A stretch of 13,320 nucleotides of DNA, taken from positions 1-13,320 of the forward strand of contig CAJWZY010000027.1 of NCBI GenBank assembly GCA_913050545.1, given 5' to 3'. Under the pieces are notes generated by a model, which did no database searches, was not told where the DNA came from, and saw only the letters and a program-made list of their open reading frames with translations. The translations under genes were made by a program, and so were the position numbers. Origin of the DNA: an uncultured bacterium. GTDB lineage: Bacteria; Planctomycetota; UBA8108. Positions 6,605 to 13,320 of this stretch are shown piece after piece; positions within the stretch are counted from its first letter, which is position 1; every line of letters begins with the position of its first letter.

Positions 6605-7812
6605 CAGCGGGCCTTCTTTCCTGCAGAATCTATGGCGCCCACCACGGCATCTGCGAATTTCCTGCGCACCGCGGTAATTTTCCTGTTTTTGCGGGTGGGA
6701 TGAACCCTGTTGCTCAGGAGGATGATGTAGAGGTCCCGTTGCGGGTCTATCCAGATCGATGTTCCGGTGAAGCCTGTATGTCCGAAGGAGGTCCTGCTGG
6801 CGAGATCTCCTGCCGAGCTCTCTTCGGAGGGGGTATCCCAGCCAAGCGCCCTGCTCGATCCCTTCGGTGAGTCCTGGCAGCGAACGAAGCTCTCGATGGT
6901 TTTCTGCCTGAACTTCCTGCTTTTCCCCTTGAGGGCCAGCAGGAGCTCACGGGCCAGCAGCGACAGGTCGCTGGTGGTGGAGAAAAGCCCTGCGTGCCCG
7001 GTGATTCCTCCTGCTGCGCGGGCGTTTTCGTCGTGCACTTTACCGTGGATGTAGCTGCCCTTTTCCTCGTCGAATTCTGTCGGGGGGATTCGCTTCTTCA
7101 GGGTGGAGGATGGATTACGGCGGGTTTCTTTCATACCGAGGGGGGCGAAGACCAGCTCTTTCTCGAGCCTGGCGATGGGTTTTCTTCCCGCCCTGGCTGC
7201 AATTTCCCCAAGGAGTATGAAGCCGAGGTCGCTGTAGCGGTACCTGCTGCCCGGTTCAGCTTCAAGCGCGGTCGGCAGGATGGCATTGAGCAGCTTGCGG
7301 TAGCTCTTGCAGGTGCGGTACAGCGGTTTCCACCCCGGCAGGCCGGAGGTATGCAGGAGGAGGTGCCTGATGGTTACCCTGTTTCTGCGGGCCAGGATCT
7401 TTTTGTCCAGTGAGGTCGGGGCGAAGCCCGGCAGCCGGATGGCGACCTTGTCATCAAGCGACAGCTTTCCTTTTTGCACGAGGGCGATGATCACGGAGGT
7501 CGTTCCGACGACCTTGGTCAGGGAGGCGAGGTCGTAGAGCGTCCGGCCTCCAGGCCTCGAGACGGTCGACAACGACAGTTTTTCAGCCGTCTTGCCGTCC
7601 TTTGCATATTTACCGAAACCGCCTTGCCAGTAGCTGCCCTTGCTGGAGCCCACCGCTGCGGAGCAGCCGGGGAAGGCGCCATCATTGACGGCTTCCTGGA
7701 GCACAATTTTTACTTTCGAGAAATCGGGTTCGCGGGCAGGGAGCGTGCAGGAGACAAGAATGAGCGGGGTCAAAGCCGTCCATTTCAGGCCATGAGGGAA
7801 GGAGAGATTCAT
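6604..7812 (-). CDS. Serine beta-lactamase-fold lipoprotein, AmiE/YbbE-like
   Basis: A 402-residue exported serine hydrolase of the beta-lactamase class C/PBP4* superfamily. The N-terminus carries a lipobox LVSC with Cys22, so it is a likely lipoprotein. Catalytic motifs are SLTK (S97, K100), YSD (Y193, in place of YxN) and HTG (345-347, in place of KTG). HTSGLPGW (154-161) and HDENARAAGGITGHAGLFST (260-279) are also present. The VHDENA...GHAGLFS block is shared with B. subtilis AmiE (YbbE), which cleaves MurNAc-peptides in muropeptide rescue; this is family knowledge from memory. Other members of the superfamily are esterases or D-aminopeptidases, so the substrate is not certain. No clear Shine-Dalgarno precedes the ATG at 7812. 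The gene is 46 bp after the TPR-YggX-like gene and is fused by a TGATG overlap to the PfkB kinase. Confidence 0.88.
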   Translation of the reverse strand: MNLSFPHGLKWTALTPLILVSCTLPAREPDFSKVKIVLQEAVNDGAFPGCSAAVGSSKGSYWQGGFGKYAKDGKTAEKLSLSTVSRPGGRTLYDLASLTKVVGTTSVIIALVQKGKLSLDDKVAIRLPGFAPTSLDKKILARRNRVTIRHLLLHTSGLPGWKPLYRTCKSYRKLLNAILPTALEAEPGSRYRYSDLGFILLGEIAARAGRKPIARLEKELVFAPLGMKETRRNPSSTLKKRIPPTEFDEEKGSYIHGKVHDENARAAGGITGHAGLFSTTSDLSLLARELLLALKGKSRKFRQKTIESFVRCQDSPKGSSRALGWDTPSEESSAGDLASRTSFGHTGFTGTSIWIDPQRDLYIILLSNRVHPTRKNRKITAVRRKFADAVVGAIDSAGKKAR

Positions 7813-7858
7813 GAGGGATATGATAACTCGTATACCGGCAGGCGACCAAGTGACGGCC

Positions 7859-8449
7859 TCAGAGTCCGAGGAATTCTTTCAGGTTGGTCTCGTAGACCTC
7901 GTTCGCTTCGGGAGTGGCCATGTTCAGCTGGAATTCATTGATGACCTTGATCGACATGGCCATCCACTCTTTCCAGCAATCGACGCAGATGGCCTCGTGG
8001 ACCTTCGTGCCGAGCTCATCTGAAAAGGGCGGCTCCGCGAGCTGTGTCTTCGCCTTCATGCAGCGCTTGCAGACAAAGGCACCTTCCTCGACCTCGCCGC
8101 CGTCTTCTGACTCTGCAAGATCCGGTGGCTCGATCCCGTGGTCTTTGAGAAGTTCCCGCATGGCATCCCGGGGCATGAATTCACCGCGGTCGTGGGCCAT
8201 CCTGATCGAGGTCTCGAGAAATTCGACAGCTTCGGGTTTCCTGCCGAGGCAGAGCAGGGTCTCTCCGAGAAACTGCCGCGCAACGCTGTGCTCATTGGTG
8301 AGCTCGAGGCATCGCCTCAGGGCGACCTCGGCCTCTTCGTAATTTCCCGCTTCCTTGTGGAGCTTCCCGAGACTGAAGTGAGCCAGCTCGTTTTCCGGGT
8401 CGGCCTCTGCCATGTTTGTGAAGAGCTTGATCTTGTCGTCGTTTTCCAT
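7859..8449 (-). CDS. TPR protein with C-terminal YggX-like, four-cysteine domain
   Basis: A 196-residue cytoplasmic protein. Two TPR repeats occupy about residues 21-53 (HFSLGKLHKEAGNYEEAEVA) and 55-87 (FLGETLLCLGRKPEAVEF). An acidic linker (EDGGEVEEG) follows. The C-terminal domain (about 124-196) resembles YggX (Fe(II)-trafficking/oxidative damage protection): PPFSDELG, then CWKEWMAMSIKVINEFQLN and a closing YETNLKEFLGL. YggX has a W..W..QT.LINE.RLN pattern in the same order and spacing. Unlike E. coli YggX it has two CxxC pairs (C127/C130 and C155/C158), which could bind zinc or iron. The start ATG at 8449 has AGGA about seven bases upstream. It heads the minus-strand run toward the hydrolase and kinase genes. 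The family match is by eye and the function (iron handling or a scaffold) is inference. Confidence 0.8.
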   Translation of the reverse strand: MENDDKIKLFTNMAEADPENELAHFSLGKLHKEAGNYEEAEVALRRCLELTNEHSVARQFLGETLLCLGRKPEAVEFLETSIRMAHDRGEFMPRDAMRELLKDHGIEPPDLAESEDGGEVEEGAFVCKRCMKAKTQLAEPPFSDELGTKVHEAICVDCWKEWMAMSIKVINEFQLNMATPEANEVYETNLKEFLGL

Positions 8450-8780
8450 CAGCGTTCCTGGTCATCAATGGGAGTTGATTCAGCAGGCTGGTATTGTTTC
8501 AGCCGGATTGCCTCGATACAAGAGCCCATGCCTGGAGGCTGCCGGGCAGTGGGAGGTCGGTTTGCATCCGATAACTCTTTCGGCGCCGGCCAGTACATCG
8601 CGGCGAGGGGGCCTGGATAGCTTTGCAGGGCGCGATCCTGTGCAATTGGCCTTGTCAGGCGCTATCAGCCGGTTCTCGACCCGGATGGTAGAGTGTAGAT
8701 GGATAGCTCCACAGGCACTATTCTCTACCTCCTTTTCAAATGGCCTGCACCTCACTTCTGTCGGCGGGAAATTAGCTGAA
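8450..8780. other. Gene-free divergent intergenic region upstream of proC
   Basis: About 330 bases between the start of the TPR-YggX-like gene and the start of proC. It should carry promoters for both directions. I find no convincing -35/-10 pair, tRNA, riboswitch or strong hairpin. The plus-strand frame of proC stays open through it to 8412, but the translation is low-similarity, Ser/Arg/Gly-rich and not protein-like, so I leave it non-coding. Confidence 0.5.
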
Positions 8781-9620
8781 ATGTTGAACAAGAAAATCGT
8801 TTTGATCGGCGGCGGCAATATGGGGCATTCGCTCCTGCGCGGCATACTCAAAGCCGGTCTCACTCCGCCTGAGAATTTTACGGTCGTGGATATTCACGAG
8901 GGCAAGCTGGCCGCGGTGAAGGAAGAGTTCGGCGTTCACACAGCCACCGAGGCAGCCGGGGTGATACCAGGTGCAGAGGTGGTGATCCTTGCAGTCAAGC
9001 CCTACACCCTCAACGATGTGATTGATGGGTTCAGCGCGGGGGCCTCGTCCGAGCAATTGTTCATCTCGATCGTGGCGGGCGTAAGGGGAGGGTATATCTC
9101 CAGCCGTATCGGCAAGGACAACCCGGTGGTTCGCTGTATGCCCAACATCGCTGCGACAGTAGATGCCGCAGCCAGCGCGATCTGCGCCTGCAGTAGCGCC
9201 ACGGCCGAACACCTGGAAATTGCGGAAACCATACTCGGGGCTGTTGGCGAGGTGGTCCAGGTCGAAGAGCATCACATGGATGCTGTCACCGGGCTCAGTG
9301 GCAGTGGCCCTGCCTATATCTACATGGTTATCGAGGCTCTCTGCGATGGTGGTGTGAAGATGGGGTTGCCCAGGGATGTGGCCATGAAGCTGGCTACCCA
9401 GACTGTTGTCGGTGCCTCCCGCCTGGTCAAGGAAAGCGGCGAACACCCGGCAACCCTCAGGGACCGGGTAACGACCCCGGGTGGGACGACGATTGCCGCT
9501 GTTCACGAGCTGGAGGAGCGTGGCCTGCGGGCGATGTTGATCAGCGCCGTGGTGACGGCTACCGAGCAGTCGAAGGCTCTCGACAGGGAAACCAGAGGCG
9601 AAGATTCCTCCAAAGGCTGA
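8781..9620 (+). CDS. proC: Pyrroline-5-carboxylate reductase
   Basis: A 279-residue cytoplasmic enzyme that reduces 1-pyrroline-5-carboxylate to L-proline with NAD(P)H, the last step of proline synthesis. The Rossmann loop is IGGGNMG (9-15), followed by VILAVKP (68-74), RCMPNIAATV (118-127), and the P5CR signature DAVTGLSGSGPAYIYMVIEA (167-186). TTPGGTTIAAVHELEERG (231-248) shapes the active site and oligomer helix. Length is normal for the family. The start is ATG 8781, where MLNKKIVLIGGGNMG matches the family N-terminus; the frame upstream to 8412 is open but lacks family residues. A weak GGCGGGAA lies about 10 bases before. It is a single-gene unit, convergent with the next gene, with a 17-bp gap between stops. 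Confidence 0.97.
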   Translation: MLNKKIVLIGGGNMGHSLLRGILKAGLTPPENFTVVDIHEGKLAAVKEEFGVHTATEAAGVIPGAEVVILAVKPYTLNDVIDGFSAGASSEQLFISIVAGVRGGYISSRIGKDNPVVRCMPNIAATVDAAASAICACSSATAEHLEIAETILGAVGEVVQVEEHHMDAVTGLSGSGPAYIYMVIEALCDGGVKMGLPRDVAMKLATQTVVGASRLVKESGEHPATLRDRVTTPGGTTIAAVHELEERGLRAMLISAVVTATEQSKALDRETRGEDSSKG

Positions 9621-9640
9621 GCGCGAGGGCTTCCCTCTCA
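9618..9640. terminator. Weak bidirectional hairpin between proC and the membrane protein gene
   Basis: GAGGG (9625-9629) and CCCTC (9633-9637) pair around a 3-nt loop in the 17-bp gap between two convergent stop codons. The stem is short and has no T tract. Position is the main argument for a terminator. Confidence 0.25.
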
Positions 9641-10294
9641 GGCCTTGACGGTCTCTCGCTGGGTGGCCAGCTCGACCTCGAGCCCGATCACCAATGCCAG
9701 CAGGGGCAGCTCTGCGATGTTCTCAGGAAGCGCGACCCTGTAGCTCCCATCTTCTGCGGGATCGTTTCCGGGTTCGTCATCGAGAAACACTGCCGCGGCG
9801 AGCTTGTCACGCAGGCGGATCTCGTACTCCCGGGAGGCAATCTCGCCGACAAACTCGATGGTGCCGGCCTCGGGAACCTCTTCAGGCATCCTCTTTCCCG
9901 CTCCCACCAGCCTGGGAAACCCATTTTTGTGAGCGTGCTGGATCTGGAGCCAGGGGGTTCCCAGCAGGCTCATCCTCAGGACGGGCTTGAGGGAGATCAG
10001 CGGTTTTTCTATGACCACGAGGGGGCCGTGGCGGCGATGGCCTATCTTGATGGGAAAGGATCCGTTGCCTCCGGAGAGGACCTCCAGCTCACCACCACTG
10101 CTGTCGGTGCTGCTGACAACTGGCCCGCGGCCCACTCCATCGAGCAGCGTGCCGGGGCGGATGGTGAACTTTTTCCAGCCGGCGGTGGGGCGTTTGCCTG
10201 CATTCCGGCCGCTTCCCGTGCCGAGAAAGATGGATGCCAGCAGCACCAGGCCGGTGCAGACCAGGGAAAGAAAAAGAAAATCACTCGAATCCAT
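9638..10294 (-). CDS. Membrane-anchored protein of unknown function
   Basis: A 218-residue protein I do not recognise. The start is ATG 10294, because it opens directly into one hydrophobic segment (FLFLSLVCTGLVLLASIFL, about residues 6-24). The frame continues to 10387, but those 31 residues are not convincing. After the anchor come a Gly/Ser/basic region (GTGSGRNAGKRPTAGW), a beta-rich middle (ISLKPVLRMSLLGTPWLQIQ), and a C-terminal part with alternating charged and hydrophobic residues (IEFVGEIASREYEIRLRD, IAELPLLALVIGLEVELA). The topology is probably one N-terminal helix with the rest on one side of the membrane. It has no obvious catalytic motif or cysteine cluster. It is divergent from the cytochrome-WD40 gene and convergent with proC, so context offers no function. 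Confidence 0.6.
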   Translation of the reverse strand: MDSSDFLFLSLVCTGLVLLASIFLGTGSGRNAGKRPTAGWKKFTIRPGTLLDGVGRGPVVSSTDSSGGELEVLSGGNGSFPIKIGHRRHGPLVVIEKPLISLKPVLRMSLLGTPWLQIQHAHKNGFPRLVGAGKRMPEEVPEAGTIEFVGEIASREYEIRLRDKLAAAVFLDDEPGNDPAEDGSYRVALPENIAELPLLALVIGLEVELATQRETVKA

Positions 10295-10485
10295 CTTTGA
10301 ATATCCACTTTTACAGGGGCTTACTTTTTTATCGGCATGGAGGCGGAACAACTTGAAAATCCCTGCTGTGCTGCGGCTTTGGGGCAAGCGGGATGAAAAC
10401 CTTCAGGTCATATCGGTTACACTTGCAGTACTGGTACCCGGCCGTTGCGCCTCGGCCGGCCTGGATGAAATGATTGGGACCTGTC

Positions 10486-11907
10486 ATGCCCTGTAGAGCA
10501 ATCAGAGAAACCGGCAACGGCCTTTGTCGAATAGAGGCGCTGCTTATTTTCGGGCTTCTTCTGTGCGGGCAGGCCGCAGCTGAGGAGAAGGTTCCGGAGC
10601 CCTCCCAGGCTACCTTCTACGAGCATATTGCGCCCATCCTGAAGCGCAGCTGCCTGGGTTGTCACAGCGGCAAAAAGCCCAAGGGCAAGTACAGCATGGA
10701 GACCCCGGAGAAAATGATGGCCGGGGCCAAGAGGGGCAGGACCGTGGTGGCGGGTAAGCCAGGGCAAAGCCTTCTCTTCAGGCTGGTTACCGCCAAGGAG
10801 AAACCGCTGATGCCTCCGCGCAAGGCGGAGCCCTTGAGCGAGAGCGACATACTGACCATAGGTGCCTGGATCACGGGAGGCGCCAGGGTCGGCAAGCCTC
10901 CTGCGCCAACCCGGCCGTACTCGGCCTCTCCACAGAGGCCTGTTTACCCGCGGGCGCCGGTCATCACCTCGCTGCTCTATGATGAAAATGCCGGCAAGCT
11001 GTTTGTCGGTGGCTACAGGGAGGTCCTGGTTCACGAAGTGAAAGATCTTCTCGACAAGGGCGGCAAATCAAAGGAGCCGACAGTCCTTGCACCTTCGGGC
11101 AGTTTTACAGGCGAGGCGGAGCGGGTCCGGGACATGGCCCTGGCTCCCGGGGGAGGGCTGCTTGCTGTTGCAGGTGGTTCGCCGGGCCGCTTCGGCGAGC
11201 TCCAGCTCTGGGATCCAGGCAAGGGCCGGCTGTTGCGGTTCCGGCGCATGGGAGGGGATGTGATCTGCAGTGTGGCTTTCTCCCCGGATGGGAGCCGCCT
11301 GGTGGTGGGGGGGACTGATCGCAGCCTGCATGTGCTCGATTCGAAAACCTTCGAGGTGTCCTACTCTTCGGAGCTTCACTCAGACTGGGTTCTTGGTGTG
11401 AGCTACTGCGCTGATGGCAGCAAGCTTATTTCCTGCGGAAGGGACAGGACCGTCCGCATCTCATCGGCGTCGGATGGAAAGTTCCTGAAAACCCTCGGTA
11501 CCTATTCGGGGGCTGTCACCAGCCTGGCCGGGCGCCCGGGCAAGAGCGAGGTCCTCGTTGCCGGCGAAGGTATGGAGCCGAGGATTTTTGATGGAGAGAG
11601 CCTGAAGGAGGTCAGGAAATTCGAGAAACAGCCCGGCTCCATTCTCGCAGCCGCATTTTCAGCCGATGGCCGGAAGCTGGCACTTGCCGGCAAAGCTGCG
11701 GAGATCCGGGTTTACCAGGCTGACAAGGCTGACCGGATCTCTACCCTCGAGTCGCCGGGGGGCTGGATCTATGCGCTGGCTTTCAATGAGGCCGGAAATC
11801 ATCTTGCCGCCGCGGGTTACGAGGGAGTCGTCAGTATCTGGGATCTCGACAGCGGCAGGAAGGTCGCCTCGGTGATCCCGGTGGTTCTCGAGCCGGGAAA
11901 AAAATAG
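10486..11907 (+). CDS. Secreted cytochrome c (PSCyt1-like) fused to WD40 propeller
   Basis: A 473-residue exported protein. The N-terminus carries a signal peptide (EALLIFGLLLCGQAAAEE). A PSCyt1-like c-type haem domain follows at about 41-136, with CLGCH (C56, C59, H60) and the likely axial Met in MPPR (M109). It starts with YEHIAPILKRSC, typical of planctomycete cytochromes. Seven WD40-like repeats then run from about 158 to 460 (for example VAFSPDGSRLVVGG, ISYCADGSK-like blades, LAFNEAGNHLAAAG with IWDLDSG), enough to close a seven-blade propeller. The start was taken as ATG 10486, because it precedes the signal peptide with GGGA eight bases upstream; a TTG at 10474 is an in-frame alternative. 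In Planctomycetota such PSCyt1-WD40 proteins often sit beside DUF1549/DUF1553 genes, which are absent here. The role may be electron transfer or sensing in the periplasm; the reaction is unknown. Confidence 0.9.
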   Translation: MPCRAIRETGNGLCRIEALLIFGLLLCGQAAAEEKVPEPSQATFYEHIAPILKRSCLGCHSGKKPKGKYSMETPEKMMAGAKRGRTVVAGKPGQSLLFRLVTAKEKPLMPPRKAEPLSESDILTIGAWITGGARVGKPPAPTRPYSASPQRPVYPRAPVITSLLYDENAGKLFVGGYREVLVHEVKDLLDKGGKSKEPTVLAPSGSFTGEAERVRDMALAPGGGLLAVAGGSPGRFGELQLWDPGKGRLLRFRRMGGDVICSVAFSPDGSRLVVGGTDRSLHVLDSKTFEVSYSSELHSDWVLGVSYCADGSKLISCGRDRTVRISSASDGKFLKTLGTYSGAVTSLAGRPGKSEVLVAGEGMEPRIFDGESLKEVRKFEKQPGSILAAAFSADGRKLALAGKAAEIRVYQADKADRISTLESPGGWIYALAFNEAGNHLAAAGYEGVVSIWDLDSGRKVASVIPVVLEPGKK

Positions 11908-11946
11908 GGGGCTTTCTTAGCGGTCGAAATTCTGTTTGCGCCGCGT

Positions 11947-11952
11947 TAGAAT
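11947..11952 (+). promoter_or_regulatory. Candidate -10 for the thioredoxin-like gene
   Basis: TAGAAT lies 42 bases before the ATG at 11995, in the 87-bp gap after the cytochrome gene. At 17 bp spacing the -35 is TCGAAA, a poor match. It hints that the lipoprotein gene has its own promoter but remains weak. Confidence 0.25.
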
Positions 11953-11994
11953 GGCGCAAGTGGCTGACGAAGAGTCCCTGAGGAGAAGAAGAAG

Positions 11995-12522
11995 ATGAAG
12001 AGCCCGCAGAAACCGGCGAGGAGGCCGGGATTTGTCAACTGGTTGCTGTGCCTGTGTTTCCTGCTGCCTGTTTTCTTCCAGGGTTGCCAGAGCCCCGGAA
12101 TTGATCTCGAGGACAGGAAGGGAAGGCAGTGGGTCTGGCCGTTTTTCGCTACTCGCCAGCCGACGGTGCTGGCTTTCTGGAATTGCGCCAATATCGAGTC
12201 GATTGAGTCGATCCCGGCCCTGACTACGCTTGCCAAGCGTGACAGCGATATCCAGCTCGTTACGGTCTGCACCGAGAAGAACCGTGCACGGATGGATTCC
12301 TGGCTGGCCAAGCAACAGGGGGAGTTCGTGATCCTGCTTGATCCGCAGGCCAGGCTGGCGAGGCGTCTGAACGTGCATTCCTACCCGACCTACATCTATT
12401 TCGACATCAACGGCAAGGAAGTGCAGCGCTACCTCGATATCCGCAGCGTCTGGAAGTTCTTCGATCTCGAGCGTTTCGGTGAGCTCGGGCGACCTCAGCC
12501 GGCCTCGGCCTCCGAGAAATAA
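11995..12522 (+). CDS. Thioredoxin-fold lipoprotein lacking the CxxC active site
   Basis: A 175-residue exported protein. After a basic start (MKSPQKPARR), a hydrophobic stretch ends in FQGC (C31), an imperfect lipobox; the protein is likely a lipoprotein or signal-anchored. The rest fits a TlpA/thioredoxin-like fold: PTVLAFWNCANIESIESIPAL (56-76), IQLVTVCTEK (87-95), VILLDPQARLARRLNV (112-127), and the cis-Pro turn SYPTYIYFDINGKEV (P131). When FWNCANIES is laid over the usual FWATWCPPC, both redox cysteines are Asn66 and Ser69, so thiol exchange is not expected; a single Cys64 remains. The ATG follows AGGAG at about nine bases. It lies 87 bp after the cytochrome-WD40 gene on the same strand. 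It could be a periplasmic binding or assembly partner (inference). Its coding end overlaps the opposite symporter gene by 28 bp. Confidence 0.8.
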   Translation: MKSPQKPARRPGFVNWLLCLCFLLPVFFQGCQSPGIDLEDRKGRQWVWPFFATRQPTVLAFWNCANIESIESIPALTTLAKRDSDIQLVTVCTEKNRARMDSWLAKQQGEFVILLDPQARLARRLNVHSYPTYIYFDINGKEVQRYLDIRSVWKFFDLERFGELGRPQPASASEK

Positions 12523-13320
12523 GAACCACCTGGCTCCTGGGCAGGCTTGCGGGGTTTTCCCAGGTAGCCGATGAGGAAGCTTGTCAGCGTGCCGAGGATG
12601 ATCCACCAGGGCCACGCTATGTCGGGCAGTGCAAGGATGGTATCCCGGGTTCCTTGGGAAAGATCTTCCAGAACATTCTGCAGCAGCCCGGGAGCGGTTT
12701 CGGGCTTGTTTGTGAATTGGCGCAACTGCAGCAACAGCACCACGGGGACACTGGCGAGCATCCCGGCCATAACGCTGAGCTCGCTGCCCCTGCTGGTCAG
12801 GATGGCCAGCAGGAATGCGCCGAGCAGTCCACCATAGAAATAGGTGAGCACCTTGAGGGCGATCTTGACGATGTTGTCCTGGCTTCCCACAAAGGCGATG
12901 GCGAGGCCAACCAGGAGGAGGGTCCAGAGGAAGGTCGCCAGGCGGGAGATCTTCATGTAGTGGGCATCGGAGCGCTCCGCTCCTTTGCGCACCAGCGGTT
13001 TGTAGATGTCGGAGACCGTTGTTGCGCTGAGGGCGTTGAGAACCGAGGTGAAGCTGGACAGCGCCGCGGCCAGCAGTCCGGCCATGACCAGGCCGGCGAG
13101 TCCAGTGGGAAGGTCGGTGACGATAAAGAGCGGGAAGACCTCGTGGGGGTCATCTGGGATGTCGTAACCGGCTGCCCCGGTCTGGTGCCAGGCCCACAGC
13201 AGCGTTCCCAGTGCGAGGAAGAGGGCGATCAAGGGCAGGATGAGGACAGCGCTTCCGAGTACAGAGAGTCGTCCGCCGCGAGCATCCCGGCAGGTGAGCA
13301 TGCGCTGGGCGATGTCCTGG
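12495..13320 (-). CDS. Sodium:solute symporter (SSS family), C-terminal part (5' end off right edge)
   Basis: 274 residues are visible of a membrane transporter of the SSS/SLC5 type, which moves a solute into the cell with Na+. The upstream edge reads QDIAQRMLTCRD, the conserved Q(D/E)..QR turn of the family. Hydrophobic segments include VLILPLIALFLALGTLLWAW, TGLAGLVMAGLLAAALSS, FLWTLLLVGLAIAFVGS, YFYGGLLGAFLLAIL, VMAGMLASVPVVLLLQL and WIILGTLTSFLIGYLG. The signature GLLAAALSSFTSVLNALSATTVSDIY is present; the two Ser in SSFTS correspond to the TM8 Na+ site in vSGLT. Substrate cannot be judged, as the selectivity helices are mostly outside the window. The gene is convergent with the thioredoxin-like gene, and their coding ends overlap by 28 bp. 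Upstream regulation is not visible. Confidence 0.92.
   Translation of the reverse strand, partial: QDIAQRMLTCRDARGGRLSVLGSAVLILPLIALFLALGTLLWAWHQTGAAGYDIPDDPHEVFPLFIVTDLPTGLAGLVMAGLLAAALSSFTSVLNALSATTVSDIYKPLVRKGAERSDAHYMKISRLATFLWTLLLVGLAIAFVGSQDNIVKIALKVLTYFYGGLLGAFLLAILTSRGSELSVMAGMLASVPVVLLLQLRQFTNKPETAPGLLQNVLEDLSQGTRDTILALPDIAWPWWIILGTLTSFLIGYLGKPRKPAQEPGGSYFSEAEAG

Noticed and set aside
8412..8780. Long N-terminal extension of ProC
   Set aside because: The extra residues lack ProC similarity and overlap the start of the divergent gene; ATG 8781 matches the family start.
8772..9506. 244-codon minus-strand frame opposite proC
   Set aside because: It fully mirrors proC in high-GC DNA and has no recognisable domain; proC has complete family motifs.
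10295..10387. N-terminal extension of the membrane protein gene
   Set aside because: The 31 extra residues do not look like a signal or domain, and the hydrophobic anchor begins right after ATG 10294.
11917..12615. 232-codon minus-strand frame opposite the thioredoxin-like gene
   Set aside because: It overlaps both the lipoprotein and the symporter, which have better signals, domains and starts.
1..13320. CRISPR array, tRNA, rRNA, insertion sequence, phage or defence system
   Set aside because: I looked for spaced direct repeats, tRNA-like arms, transposase motifs and terminal repeats and found none.

Overview
The window (13,320 bases, GC-rich) looks like a chromosomal segment of a Planctomycetota-like bacterium. 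Three things suggest this. A secreted metalloprotease ends in a dockerin-like module with the phylum-typical tail GGDPTxDxFxC. A secreted protein joins a PSCyt1-type CxxCH haem domain to a WD40 propeller. A DUF3500 protein and several exported lipoproteins are also present. The lineage is an inference from protein style; there is no rRNA or other marker here. I see no tRNA, rRNA, CRISPR array, IS element, integrase or phage gene, so this reads as core or semi-core chromosome rather than an island.

Layout from left to right. (1) A minus-strand cluster at 3004-1 encodes a small secreted protein of unknown function, a four-part secreted matrixin-like metalloprotease (matrixin, two TIG domains, cohesin-like, dockerin-like) joined to it by an ATGA overlap, and the N-terminal 172 residues of a 6-phosphofructokinase that runs off the left edge. 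(2) A plus-strand stand-alone radical SAM protein lies at 3157-4515, with an unusual CX8CX2C cluster motif. (3) A minus-strand run at 8449-4529 encodes a TPR-YggX-like fusion with four zinc-ribbon-style cysteines, a serine beta-lactamase-fold lipoprotein resembling AmiE/YbbE, a PfkB-family sugar kinase that overlaps it by one base, and a DUF3500 protein. (4) Plus-strand proC (8781-9620) follows a gene-free stretch of about 330 bp. (5) A minus-strand gene at 10294-9638 encodes a membrane-anchored protein of unknown function. (6) A plus-strand pair encodes the cytochrome-WD40 protein (10486-11907) and a thioredoxin-fold lipoprotein that has lost both active-site cysteines (11995-12522). (7) The C-terminal part of a sodium:solute symporter (13320-12495, minus) runs off the right edge. 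Its coding end overlaps the end of the thioredoxin-like gene by 28 bp.

Cooperation between the genes is mostly local. The small secreted protein and the metalloprotease are probably co-translated and co-exported. The AmiE-like lipoprotein and the PfkB kinase are probably co-translated and could link release of a wall-derived or other sugar to its phosphorylation, which is inference. The points most worth a second look are the CX8CX2C radical SAM protein, the TPR-YggX fusion, the cohesin-plus-dockerin protease, the mixed ATP/PPi selector residues in the phosphofructokinase, and the redox-dead thioredoxin. I do not see a clear multi-gene undescribed system such as defence, a biosynthetic cluster or a mobile element.
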